Shown here one piece after another: positions 1-7,777 of a stretch of DNA of 20,833 nt (the first letter of the stretch is position 1; every line of letters starts with the position of its first letter). Under the pieces are notes generated by a model. The model was not told where the DNA came from. It worked only from the letters and a program-made list of their open reading frames with translations, and searched no databases. Origin of the DNA: a candidate division NC10 bacterium SPGG6 (GTDB lineage: Bacteria; Methylomirabilota; Methylomirabilia; Methylomirabilales; CSP1-5); assembly GCA_001643535.1 (NCBI GenBank), contig LXTG01000052.1:825-21657 (forward strand). Direction: 5' to 3'. Both the position numbers and the translations under genes were made by a program.

Positions 1-302
1 CGCCTGGGCCGCGCGGATGTATTGTACAAGTGTCTTGGGATGTGGGTCCTTCCGAGATATCTCCGCCGTATAGCCGCTCCAGTAGTGACTGACCGTTTTC
101 GGAAAGTGGTTGTGTCCAGGTTCCACCTCCGGTGCCTCTTGGTGAACGGCTCCTACTGCCGTCACAACGCCTTTGGCCAACAGCTGTTCATCAAGGACGC
201 TAATTGCATGCTTACCATAGGCATCGAGAATGCCTTCGGTGCTGTCATCGGAAAAGATGAAGATCGCATGCTCGCAATGTGCCTGAGCACCGTTTGTTCC
301 TT
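1..302 (-). CDS. Unrecognised protein fragment, partial at both ends
   Basis: The minus strand is open without a stop from about base 302 to base 1 (about 100 codons). The deduced peptide contains IFIFSDDSTEGILDAYGK, then LLAKGVVTAVGAVHQEAPEV and PKTVSHYWSGYTAEIS, with the composition of a normal soluble protein. The plus-strand frame over the same bases is also open, but its translation is rich in Cys, Arg and Met and looks like a shadow. I do not recognise the family. The fragment runs off the left edge (its C-terminal side) and is cut near base 300, where unrelated plus-strand coding sequence begins. No start codon or ribosome site can be assigned. This is the first piece of the left-end mosaic and may not belong to the same chromosome locus as the genes to its right. 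Confidence 0.35.
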
Positions 303-430
303 TCGGGCACGGCCGGGTTCCTGGGACCGGCGCACAACCCGTTCAACCTGGTGGGCCGCAAGGCGCGCGAGAAGGCGGACAACATGGTGCTGCACGGCAT
401 CACACTCGACCGGCTCCGCGACCGGCGTGG
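303..430 (+). pseudogene. DUF1501-like protein fragment
   Basis: Bases 303-430, read in the frame that starts at 279 (GTG), give GTAGFLGPAHNPFNLVG followed by REKADNMVLHGITLDRLRDR. From memory this resembles the segment after the metal-binding part of DUF1501 proteins, a sulfatase/phosphatase-fold family abundant in Planctomycetes and related bacteria, where a GFLGP-type block precedes a GI-LDRLxDR-type block. Only about 40 residues are present. The similarity stops at about base 424, where the adjacent frame becomes IMP dehydrogenase-like. It has no start, no end and no partner gene, so it is a non-functional fragment or an assembly chimera. The assignment rests on pattern recognition alone. 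Confidence 0.45.
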
Positions 431-534
431 GCGCCGACGGCAAGGCGCGCGCCGAGGCGTTGATCGACGCCGAGGCCGACGTCGTGGTGGTCGACACCGC
501 GCACGGCCATTCCGCCGGCGTGCTGGCGGCCGGC
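424..534 (+). pseudogene. IMP dehydrogenase (GuaB) fragment
   Basis: Read in the frame of base 22, this stretch gives GVGADGKARAEALIDAEADV followed by VVVDTAHGHSAGVL. That is the block of the IMP dehydrogenase TIM barrel that precedes the catalytic loop (consensus VG-R-LVEAGVDV-VVDTAHGHS-GVL). The enzyme normally has about 480 residues and converts IMP to XMP in guanine nucleotide synthesis; here only about 37 residues remain. The frame changes abruptly from the DUF1501-like block on its left and runs in frame into a transglutaminase-like block on its right. The catalytic cysteine loop and the CBS domains are absent. It cannot be functional and is one tile of the left-end mosaic. Confidence 0.7.
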
Positions 535-852
535 GAGGGAAACTGCCTCGACCTCAGCCTGGTGATGGCGAGCTGCCTAGAACACCTGGGTCTCCGGGCG
601 TGGATCTGCCTCAGCCCGGGACACGCCTTTGTCGGTTTTGAACCATTGGAGGACAGAGACGAAATCGTCTTCCTGGAAACAGCATTCCTCGATGCGATTG
701 TACCAGGCGGCTACCCGCAGGCCCTGGAAGAGGGGCAACGGCTGTTTCAGACCGAGTTCGACCGGGGATCGCCAGGCCGGACCTGGTGCCGCGGCATCTC
801 TCTCGTGGTGGCCCGAAGCCGATGGCAAATCGCGCCGTGGGACAAGGCGTAA
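535..852 (+). CDS. Transglutaminase-like domain protein, C-terminal part only
   Basis: The reading frame ending at TAA 850-852 contains GNCLDLSLVMASCLEHLGLR and then SPGHAFVGFE. This G-x-C-LDL ... GHAFVG pattern is typical of transglutaminase/protease-like domains, with Cys (codon 544-546) and His as the expected catalytic pair. About 70 further residues follow, ending in APWDKA. The open frame extends left to base 22 and beyond, but that part encodes unrelated fragments, so the true N-terminus is missing. The stop overlaps the start of the downstream DUF255 gene in a TAATG junction, the usual sign of translational coupling. The C-terminal end and its neighbour therefore look authentic, even though the 5' part has been replaced. 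Substrate unknown. Confidence 0.55.
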   Translation, partial: EGNCLDLSLVMASCLEHLGLRAWICLSPGHAFVGFEPLEDRDEIVFLETAFLDAIVPGGYPQALEEGQRLFQTEFDRGSPGRTWCRGISLVVARSRWQIAPWDKA

Positions 853-3470
853 TGTCAAGTTCTCGCTGGCCCACTAAGGTTGTCGCTCTCTTGGTCCTCG
901 CCTGGTGCATTCTTGGCATCCAGTCGGTTGAGGCCACGATTCGGCTCCAGAACCGGTTGGCCAACGCCACCAGTCCGTATCTTCGGGAGGCTGCGCGGCA
1001 ACCGATCCACTGGCAACCCTGGGGGGAGGAAGCCTTCCGGTTGGCGAAGGAGATGGATCGCCCGATCCTTTTGGACATCGGGGCGATCTGGTGCCACTGG
1101 TGTCACGTGATGGATGAGGAAACCTATAGCAACCCTGAGGTGGCCAAGCTGATCAATGAATCCTTCGTCTCAATCAAGGTGGATCGGGACGAGCGACCGG
1201 ACATCGACGGCAGGTATCAGGTGCAGGTGCGGGCCCTGGTAGGCTTCAGCGGGTGGCCCTTGACTGTCTTCATGACTCCAGCGGGTAAGGTCTTTTACGG
1301 AGGCGGCACCTTTTTCCCCGATAACCGCTACGGCCGGCCTGCATTCACGCTCCTCCTCCCCAAAATCTCCGCTGCGTATAGGGAGCGGAAAAAGGAGGTC
1401 CTGGAAGCCGCCAAAGCCTTGTACCAGGCCGTGGCCGAGTATGAGGCGGGCCTCACCAAGGCCGGGGAACTGAAGCAGGGATTGATCGAAGCCACTCAAC
1501 TGGCGTTACTTGATCGCTTCGATGAGGCGTCCGGGGGTTTCAGGGGCAGGTCCAAGTTTTTCATCGCCGGGACCATTGAACTGGCCCTCAAGGGATATTT
1601 TGACACCGGGGACCGGGCGCTGCTTCAGGTCGCCACCACGACCCTTGATGCCATGGCAAAGGGCGGGGTGCATGACCAGCTCGGGGGTGGCTTCCACCGC
1701 TACGCGATGGATCGGCAGTGGCGCCTTCCCCACTTCGAGAAGATGCTCTATGACCAGGCCCAGCTCCTGAGGGATTATCTCGAGGCGTATCAGGCCACCC
1801 GCGACGACCACTACCGGGAGGTGGCCGAGGGAATCATCCACTACGTCCAAGGATCCCTGTCCGATCAATCCCGCGGCGGCTTCTACGCCCACCAGGATGC
1901 CGATATGGGTCGGAAGGATGATGGCGGCTACTACACTTGGACAAAGGCGGAGGTCCGCCGGGTCCTTCCCAAAGAAGAGGCGAAGGTAATTCTTCGGTAC
2001 TTCGACATCGGCGCGGAGGGGGAGGTGGGGGAAAACCTTGCCAGGAACGTCCTCTGGATTGCCAGGACGCCGGAGGAGATCGCCAAGGACCTCCAGATGC
2101 CGGTGGCGAAGGTCAGGGCGCTAATCGCCAGGGGCAAGAGAGATCTTTTGAGAATTCGAGGGGAGCGGAATACCCCCGTTGTGGACCGGACGATCCTGAC
2201 CGATCGGAATGCCATGATGATCTCCGCGTATCTCGAGGCCTACAAGGTGCTTGGGCGGGAGGAGCTCAAGGTGTTCGCCCTCAAGAGCCTCGATTTCCTT
2301 TTGCGCCATGCCTCCGTCCCCGGGAAAGGGATGGCTCATGCCTATGTCGATGGGACCCCAACGGTTCCTGGCTTTCTGCAAGATCACGTGCAGATGGCCG
2401 CGGCGCTGCTGGATGCTTTTGAGGTCAGCGGCGAGGTGCGGTATCTGACGGCGGCTAGAGACATCATGGATTATACTCTCGAGGCCTTCGGGGACGAGGA
2501 GGAGGGTGGCTTCTTTGATAGGCCGCTCGACCCGCGCGCGCTGGGCGTCCTGGGAATTCGAAGCAAGCCTTTTGATGATGGTCCCACTCCGGCGGCTAAC
2601 CCGGTGGCCGGAGATGTGCTGATCCGGCTCTACTACCTCACGAATCACCCGGAGTACCAGGCGGCGGCTCGGGAGACGCTGCGGGCCTTTGCTGGTGCAC
2701 CTGGGAGCCGCCGGATTCATGCAGCCAGCTACGCTCTCGCACTGGGCCTCTACCTCGATCCACCTGCTCACGCGGTGATCATTGGGAAGCGGTCCGCCCC
2801 TGAAACGGGGGCCCTTTGGCGAGCTGCCCTCCGGGCCTACCGACCAGGGAAAATCGTGGCTGCCTACGATCCGGAAGAGGTCAAGATAGAGTCTCTGCCC
2901 CCGGCGGTGGCTGCGGCGGTCAGGATCGGCCAGCAGGATCGGAAGGCCAAGGCTTATGTCTGCGTGGGCCCCGCCTGCTCCCTACCGGTGACTGATCCCG
3001 AGAAAGTAATGGAGCTCGTTGTGAGCTTCGGAAAGAAGCCTCGGGAACCGGTCACGGCGTCTCTTCCTGGCCAGTCGGTGCCGGATATGGGTCACAACCA
3101 CATCCCCAACCTAGGCACGCCGCATGGCCCATATAATAGCGATCCGCCGACATCAGGCCCGCACGTCAGACGCACGGCCAGATGGGGGGTTTATGACCAA
3201 CCGGTCTCCAAGGAGCTCCAGGTCCACAACCTCGAACATGGAGGGGTGATCGTTCAGTATAACTGCACCTGCCCGGAGCTTGTGAAAAAGCTGACGGCTA
3301 TCGCGAAACGCTACCACGGGAGACAAGTGATTCTTGCCCCCTATCCCGGCATGGATCACAAGATCGCCCTGACCGCCTGGCGGAGGATCGACACATTCAA
3401 TGAATTCGACGAAGGGCGGATTGTCCGATTCATCGAGGCGTATGTCGGAATCGACCACCATGCGCGTTGA
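852..3470 (+). CDS. Secreted thioredoxin/DUF255 (YyaL-like) protein with C-terminal DUF3105
   Basis: This encodes 872 residues from ATG 852, preferred over upstream in-frame codons because it overlaps the previous stop (TAATG) and opens directly with a signal peptide (basic start, then VVALLVLAWCILGI, residues 10-23). Residues about 32-190 form the thioredoxin-like DUF255 domain of the YyaL/spermatogenesis-associated-20 family, with the redox motif IWCHWCHVM (CxxC at 81-84). Residues about 220-700 are the family's alpha/alpha-toroid, glycosidase-like region (for example LPHFEKMLYDQAQL). Residues 742-872 match DUF3105, with conserved His and Tyr stretches (GHNHIPN, HNLEHGGVIVQY) and a CTC pair. 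YyaL-type proteins are usually cytosolic and lack DUF3105, so export plus this tail is unusual. The molecular role is not established; a periplasmic thiol or sugar-related role is only an inference. The nearby cytochrome maturation genes suggest redox handling but prove nothing. Confidence 0.85.
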   Translation: MSSSRWPTKVVALLVLAWCILGIQSVEATIRLQNRLANATSPYLREAARQPIHWQPWGEEAFRLAKEMDRPILLDIGAIWCHWCHVMDEETYSNPEVAKLINESFVSIKVDRDERPDIDGRYQVQVRALVGFSGWPLTVFMTPAGKVFYGGGTFFPDNRYGRPAFTLLLPKISAAYRERKKEVLEAAKALYQAVAEYEAGLTKAGELKQGLIEATQLALLDRFDEASGGFRGRSKFFIAGTIELALKGYFDTGDRALLQVATTTLDAMAKGGVHDQLGGGFHRYAMDRQWRLPHFEKMLYDQAQLLRDYLEAYQATRDDHYREVAEGIIHYVQGSLSDQSRGGFYAHQDADMGRKDDGGYYTWTKAEVRRVLPKEEAKVILRYFDIGAEGEVGENLARNVLWIARTPEEIAKDLQMPVAKVRALIARGKRDLLRIRGERNTPVVDRTILTDRNAMMISAYLEAYKVLGREELKVFALKSLDFLLRHASVPGKGMAHAYVDGTPTVPGFLQDHVQMAAALLDAFEVSGEVRYLTAARDIMDYTLEAFGDEEEGGFFDRPLDPRALGVLGIRSKPFDDGPTPAANPVAGDVLIRLYYLTNHPEYQAAARETLRAFAGAPGSRRIHAASYALALGLYLDPPAHAVIIGKRSAPETGALWRAALRAYRPGKIVAAYDPEEVKIESLPPAVAAAVRIGQQDRKAKAYVCVGPACSLPVTDPEKVMELVVSFGKKPREPVTASLPGQSVPDMGHNHIPNLGTPHGPYNSDPPTSGPHVRRTARWGVYDQPVSKELQVHNLEHGGVIVQYNCTCPELVKKLTAIAKRYHGRQVILAPYPGMDHKIALTAWRRIDTFNEFDEGRIVRFIEAYVGIDHHAR

Positions 3471-3615
3471 ACCGTCCACCAGTTCTCATCCTCTCACCCG
3501 ACTCTTTCCTTTCTTTGCCGTCGGCTGTACGACGGGCCTGTGCAGCCGTTCACATGACCCAGATCGCCGCCCTGATGGAAGGGCAAGGGGGCCGAAGCAG
3601 ACGGGTCACGAGCAA
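3471..3615. other. Intergenic stretch with a short GC hairpin
   Basis: No credible gene is seen between the DUF255 stop and the antitoxin relic. A perfect 6-bp inverted repeat, CCGTCG / CGACGG, lies at 3518-3523 and 3530-3535 with a 6-base loop. It has no T-tract on its 3' side on either strand, so it is not a convincing intrinsic terminator. Confidence 0.4.
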
Positions 3616-3786
3616 TCAAGCGCTCGTCCGAGTTCGCACGACCAGGTCTACATCACAATCGAGAATGTGCAGCAGCGACAGTAGTTGACCTAGCGATTTA
3701 TTATAGTTGGTTTGGTCGAGGAGACGGTAGAACTGGGTCGCCGATGTCCCAAGTCGTCGGATGATTTCGCGCTTGCTCAGAAGGGA
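3616..3786 (-). pseudogene. Remnant of a HTH antitoxin-type regulator
   Basis: The minus strand, read from 3786 to the TGA at 3616-3618, gives LSKREIIRRLGTSATQFYR, LLDQTNYNKSLGQLLSLL and HILDCDVDLVV. This resembles the C-terminal half of short XRE-type HTH proteins that act as antitoxin/operator-binding partners, with consensus REI-RRLGTS-SQ-YRLLDQTNY-KS. The frame meets a stop immediately upstream (TCA on the plus strand, 3787-3789) and has no start codon, so the N-terminal half is lost. No toxin gene is recognisable on either side. It is a decayed toxin-antitoxin or regulator relic between two convergent transcription units. The antitoxin label is from memory of the family pattern. Confidence 0.6.
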
Positions 3787-3875
3787 TCAGGAGGGGTCAG
3801 GCTCACGATTTGCTATTTACATGAACAGGGAAAGTGGCATCCCCCTTTTCTGATACGCCTGGCCTTCTAGATTCT

Positions 3876-4352
3876 TCAGTCTGAGGGAGGCACCCGGGCG
3901 AGGTCGGGGGTCAGGACCCACTGCAGCCGGAAGTCTCGCTCGACCCTGGCAAGGCAGGCAATTGCGCCGGTCTGGAACTCGATAAGCTCCTGCTCGGGAT
4001 CGCCGCAGAGCAAGACGGAGGCGAGGCGGCTGAGATGCGGTAAGTGGCCTACGACCATTATTGGCTCCCGAGATGCCTCGATCTCAGCTTGGAATTTGCC
4101 CGGATCATCCATGGGGGCTAGCCCTGCCATCTCGTGGACGCCGCGGGCTGGTGATAGACGTTCAGCCAAGATCTCGGCTGTCTGCCGGGCGCGGAGTTTG
4201 CCCGAATGGCGGATCTGTGCGAGTTCGAGTCCCAAGGCCGCTGCATGCTGGGCCACGTGCCGGATCTGCTCGCGGCCGCGGACGCTGAGGGGTCGGGCCG
4301 GATCTTCTTCCTCGCTCTTGGCCTCGCCGTGTCGCACAAGGTATAGGTGCAT
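3876..4352 (-). CDS. sixA: SixA-type phosphohistidine phosphatase (histidine phosphatase family)
   Basis: A 158-residue protein, the usual size for SixA. It opens with the phosphoglycerate-mutase-like signature LVRHGEA (catalytic His8), carries the arginine-containing block SGKLRARQTAEIL (50-62), and has the second catalytic histidine in MVVGHLPHLSRL (His103). SixA removes phosphate from phosphohistidine, classically on the ArcB HPt domain and more recently on the nitrogen-PTS protein NPr in E. coli. The cognate target here is unknown. The start is ATG with a strong purine-rich site upstream (GGGGGGAGCGGG before ATG on the minus strand). It lies 58 bp after the rhomboid gene on the same strand and is probably the last gene of a three-gene unit. 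The family is clear; substrate is inferred. Confidence 0.85.
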   Translation of the reverse strand: MHLYLVRHGEAKSEEEDPARPLSVRGREQIRHVAQHAAALGLELAQIRHSGKLRARQTAEILAERLSPARGVHEMAGLAPMDDPGKFQAEIEASREPIMVVGHLPHLSRLASVLLCGDPEQELIEFQTGAIACLARVERDFRLQWVLTPDLARVPPSD

Positions 4353-4410
4353 CCCGCTCCCCCCCAGCCGCAGATCCCGATGGGCCCCGGCGCCCCGAGA
4401 TGACGTAAGA

Positions 4411-5238
4411 TTAGCGCGTGAAGCCGGTCCAGAGGGCGAGGACGAAGGAGAGGAGCGTGAGCAGGATCGTCATGGTCGCGGCGAGTTTGTGCGTACCGCT
4501 CTCCCGCTGCCCGCCGTTGTAGCCGAGAAGTACCCCGGCCAGGTATCCGCCCACGAAACCACCTGCGTGGGCGAAGTTGTTTACGCCTCTCATCAGGAAG
4601 CCCAGGACAAAGAGGACAAGCGCCCACTGCCCGTACTGACGAAAGACCATCACGCCGAACGTCCCCCCGCGGCTGCGCCCATAATGGACCATGGCGCCGA
4701 GGAGGCCGAAGATCGAGCCCGAGGCGCCGATAGTGAATGATGTGCCGACCCAGTTGGAAACCACGAAGCCGAGCACACCCGCCGTGGTGAAGATGACGAT
4801 GAGTCGGGAGCGGCCATAGAGCTCCTCGACGCCCGGGGCGAGCTGGTTGATCCAGAGCACATTGAAGAGGATGTGGAGAAGACTTCCGTGGAGGTAGATC
4901 GCGGTGAAAAGCGTCCACCAGCGCCCGAGGGCCCATGCGTAGGCACCTGTCATACCGAGGGTGTCGAGGGCCTCAAGGCTGGGCGCCAGGAAGTCGAACA
5001 GGTTGGGAGGGCGTAAGGCTGTCCGCACGTCGAGAAGAAGGGAGAGGACATAGGCGGCGATACAGACGCCGGTGATGACACGGGCAAAGTTGAGTTGGCC
5101 GAGGAGGCGCCTCACGCCGGGGCCAAAGCCCCAGAGCCCCGGATTTCGTCGCCCGCAGTAAATGCAGACGGGCGCGTTGACGCTGGTGAGCTTTCTGCAG
5201 GAAGGGCAAATGGTCGAACCGGAAGTTTTTCGAAACAT
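4411..5238 (-). CDS. Rhomboid family intramembrane serine protease with N-terminal zinc ribbon
   Basis: This encodes 275 residues. The N-terminus carries a CPSC ... CIYC pair (Cys11, 14, 25, 28), a cytosolic zinc ribbon. About six membrane segments follow. Rhomboid catalytic landmarks are present: the HxxxN in LHILFN (His122, Asn126), the nucleophile in IGASGSIFG (Ser173) and the base in NFAHAGGFVGG (His224). Rhomboids cut transmembrane substrates inside the bilayer, so this is an inner-membrane protein. Zinc-ribbon rhomboids are a known subgroup whose substrates are mostly undefined. The start ATG at 5238 has GGAG nine bases upstream. It lies 114 bp downstream of the GH20 gene and 58 bp upstream of sixA, all in the same direction. 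Confidence 0.9.
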   Translation of the reverse strand: MFRKTSGSTICPSCRKLTSVNAPVCIYCGRRNPGLWGFGPGVRRLLGQLNFARVITGVCIAAYVLSLLLDVRTALRPPNLFDFLAPSLEALDTLGMTGAYAWALGRWWTLFTAIYLHGSLLHILFNVLWINQLAPGVEELYGRSRLIVIFTTAGVLGFVVSNWVGTSFTIGASGSIFGLLGAMVHYGRSRGGTFGVMVFRQYGQWALVLFVLGFLMRGVNNFAHAGGFVGGYLAGVLLGYNGGQRESGTHKLAATMTILLTLLSFVLALWTGFTR

Positions 5239-5352
5239 CTATGAACTCTCCATCATCCGAGGCACAAAGCTTGAGCTTGGGATATGGCCATCTTTATACC
5301 TGGTCTTTATCGACCGGTCCATCCTTTTGGGGCGGATCGGCTGGACAAGCGA

Positions 5353-7263
5353 TTACCCTTCAAGGAGAGTCAAGAGGCGCTCCAGTCGACCGGCGGAATG
5401 ATCAAGTCCCCCGGGGCGATTGCGCCCTAACCAGAGGTCCCGGTGCTGCTCGATCAGCGATCGGAGTTCGTCGGCCAGGGGGATCCGCGTCTCGGTCGGC
5501 AGCGCACTGATGGAGGTGTGGGGGCCCCCTCGCAGGCGGGCCATGCCGAGGCGACAGGCAAGCCGCAGCATATCGGCGACCCAGCGAAACTCTTTGATGA
5601 TGTTCTCGGCGTCTGGCCGATCCATGCGGGCCTTCGGAAGCGGCGCCATCAGCCGGTCGATATAGGCGAGTGTCTTCTCCAGGTTTTCGATGCTCAACCC
5701 GTGGAGCTCCGGACGGAGCAGATTTTGGTCGGCAAAGACCAACAGGTGAAAGAGGGCCGAACTGTTTTTCAGCTGGGCGCCCGTGTGCAGGTACGCGTTG
5801 CCTAGGTCATAGGCCAGGCGGCCCATGACGCCGGCGTGGTCCTGGAAGGCATGTAGATCAAGGAGGGCTGGAATGTCCCAGCGGCGGGGTTCGGTGGCGT
5901 CAGCGCTACACCAGCTCACCCCAGCGCCGGTCATCAAGCCGAGGTAGCTCACCGGGAGGGGTTGCAGGTGTCCGTTATCCCCCCAATCGGTGGTGAGGAA
6001 ACCGATGGCCCCGGTGGCTCGGCCGGCCACGGCGGCGTTACTCACATTGGACAAGGCATTCTCCGTCCGCCCGGCGAGGCTGTTCCAGCTACTCGTACCC
6101 GGACAGACGTAGACCCGTAGCCCTGCGGCCGTGAAGAAGCGACTGTGCTCGACGAAGGGGTGATCGGCCTCATAGCCCCACTCCAGGACGATAAGATCTT
6201 TGGACAGTTCGCCGATGAGCTCGGGCTGCTGGCGCAGCATGTCGCCCCAGCACTGCATGGTGTACCCCCGCTCGGTCACCAGGCGGTGGATCTCTTTCAA
6301 AAAGTCGAGATAGACCCGCTCCTGCCCCTTGGCTTTACAGAGTGCGGCAGAGCGGCCTAGGCCCAGGTCGAAGGTCTCGTCGAGCCCCACATTAAACTGC
6401 CGGCTGCTGAAGTGAGGGAGGAGCTGGTCGTAGAGGTCGGCCAGCAGGGCCAGGCTGCCGGGGTCAACGGGACAGAGTCCGTAGGGCTCCTGGTCAGGGC
6501 TGAAAGGATGGGCAATGCCGTCGGGACATTCGGCGAACCGGCGGTAGGGCTCGTGGATCAACCACCGGTGCATGTGGCCGAAGCTATTCTGATTGGGCAC
6601 GAGTTCCAGGTAGCGGCTCCGGCAGAAGGCGTCTAGGGCCTCGATCTCCTCGCCGGTGAAGGGGCTCGCGTGCTGCCAGACAACCTCGTGCCCTGTGTAC
6701 GCAAAGGTATGTTCCATGTAGAGCTGCACCTGGTTGATCTTCCAACTGGCCAGCAGATCCACGAGGGCGAATAGCGTCTCCATCGTGGGGACCTTGTCCC
6801 TGCTCACATCGAGAAGGACACCGCGGTGGGGAAAGTCGGGCCAGTCAGTAATGCGTAGGCCCGGCAGAGTCAGCGGATCGCTTGGGGTTGCCGGCGCGTG
6901 GAGCCGGATGAGCTGGATGAGCGTAGAGACACCGTAGAAGAGCCCCGGCTCGTCGGTCCCGACCACGGAGATACCCGCGTCGTTAATTACCAGACGGTAG
7001 CCCTGGGGGTGGGGGAACTGGATCGGGTCGAGGCGAAGCGTGATGTCAGCCGCTTGGTGTTCCCGTTCCTCGGTGGCATTCCCTCTCCATTGAGGATGTC
7101 TCCCCCAGGCCCGTAACCCATCTGTCAGCCGCTCGACGGTCGTCTGCGAGGGTAGAGGTGCGGACGTCAGATCGATCACTGGCTCGTCTGGCAGTGCGAA
7201 CCATCCGTTGGACGGTTGCACGTGTTGTGGCGAGGGGAAGAGAAGAGAAAGGCGTGTCTCCAT
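5353..7263 (-). CDS. Glycoside hydrolase family 20, beta-N-acetylhexosaminidase-like
   Basis: A 636-residue protein. Residues about 30-140 form the alpha/beta domain that precedes the GH20 barrel (block GLFYGVSTLIQLIRLH). The barrel starts at FPHRGVLLDVSRDKVPT (about 144) and includes LELVPNQNSFGHMHRW. The GH20 catalytic Asp-Glu pair lies in NVGLDETFDLG (Asp295-Glu296), where the Asp stabilises the substrate-assisted oxazolinium intermediate and the Glu is acid/base. The enzyme should remove terminal N-acetylglucosamine or N-acetylgalactosamine. No signal peptide is visible, which suggests a cytosolic enzyme acting on recycled cell-wall or imported amino sugars. It is first in a minus-strand set with the rhomboid and SixA genes. 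The ATG at 7263 follows GGGGA. Exact substrate is not deducible. Confidence 0.85.
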   Translation of the reverse strand: METRLSLLFPSPQHVQPSNGWFALPDEPVIDLTSAPLPSQTTVERLTDGLRAWGRHPQWRGNATEEREHQAADITLRLDPIQFPHPQGYRLVINDAGISVVGTDEPGLFYGVSTLIQLIRLHAPATPSDPLTLPGLRITDWPDFPHRGVLLDVSRDKVPTMETLFALVDLLASWKINQVQLYMEHTFAYTGHEVVWQHASPFTGEEIEALDAFCRSRYLELVPNQNSFGHMHRWLIHEPYRRFAECPDGIAHPFSPDQEPYGLCPVDPGSLALLADLYDQLLPHFSSRQFNVGLDETFDLGLGRSAALCKAKGQERVYLDFLKEIHRLVTERGYTMQCWGDMLRQQPELIGELSKDLIVLEWGYEADHPFVEHSRFFTAAGLRVYVCPGTSSWNSLAGRTENALSNVSNAAVAGRATGAIGFLTTDWGDNGHLQPLPVSYLGLMTGAGVSWCSADATEPRRWDIPALLDLHAFQDHAGVMGRLAYDLGNAYLHTGAQLKNSSALFHLLVFADQNLLRPELHGLSIENLEKTLAYIDRLMAPLPKARMDRPDAENIIKEFRWVADMLRLACRLGMARLRGGPHTSISALPTETRIPLADELRSLIEQHRDLWLGRNRPGGLDHSAGRLERLLTLLEG

Positions 7264-7638
7264 GCGGTCCCCTTATTGGGTGCGAAGGGAGCAGAGATTC
7301 TATCGGAGGCACGGGGGCGAGGCAAGGGGGTTGAGGACTTGGGACATTCCCGGGCCGTCCTGGGCAACAAAGTCCCAACGGTATGCGCTTGAAAGCCTAC
7401 ATAAAATAGGAACTTGCCATTTCGCCTGAGACACACCTGCCCCACCTGGCGGTGCCCGTCCTGGCACCATACTGTGATCATGACTTTATAACCTATCGGA
7501 TTTTCACCTCTCGGGAGCATCAACCGCCTCTTCGGGGATTTCGGCACGGAATTTGTTCATCGTCATCCGGATTAGATTCAACGGGGTTTTCGGCCTCCCA
7601 ATGTCCAAACGCCTTCCCTGGCGCGGGGCTGGTTGACC
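7264..7638. other. Intergenic region between divergent GH20 and nuoD-ccm units
   Basis: Short open frames cross this stretch on both strands, but none has a recognisable family or convincing ribosome site. It presumably holds the promoters of the divergent units. No strong terminator, repeat or RNA gene was found. Confidence 0.4.
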
Positions 7639-7667
7639 TTGTGTCGGTCCAGTGATGCTGTTATCAT
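7639..7667 (+). promoter_or_regulatory. Possible sigma-70-like promoter for nuoD-ccm
   Basis: TTGTGT at 7639-7644 and TATCAT at 7662-7667 are separated by 17 bases. The -10 matches 5 of 6 consensus bases; the -35 is weak (TTG only is strong). It lies about 110 bp before the preferred GTG of nuoD. It could be a chance match. Confidence 0.3.
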
Positions 7668-7777
7668 GTGATGGAAAAACAGCGTGGGAAATGTCCCGCG
7701 GGGCTCCAGACGCGGCACCGTGGATGCCTCAGACCCCCTCTCAAACATCCCCCCATCGTACCGACGAGAGGACTCCA

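Noticed and set aside
22..852. A single 276-residue protein across the whole left end
   Set aside because: The open frame joins unrelated blocks; only the part after about 535 reads as a natural gene end.
2121..2771. Antisense open frame inside the DUF255 gene
   Set aside because: Shadow of a conserved coding sequence; no recognisable family and no ribosome site.
3518..3535. Intrinsic terminator after the DUF255 gene
   Set aside because: The 6-bp hairpin has no following T-tract on either strand.
5443..5805. Plus-strand open frame opposite the GH20 gene
   Set aside because: Antisense shadow; the minus-strand GH20 reading has conserved motifs throughout.
7176..7547. Possible minus-strand gene upstream of the GH20 gene
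   Set aside because: It overlaps the GH20 start in another frame, lacks a ribosome site and resembles no family I know.
7652..7777. Upstream extension of NuoD to the ATG near 7652
   Set aside because: The extra residues (proline/threonine rich, no family match) precede the conserved NuoD start, and GTG 7778 has the better ribosome site.
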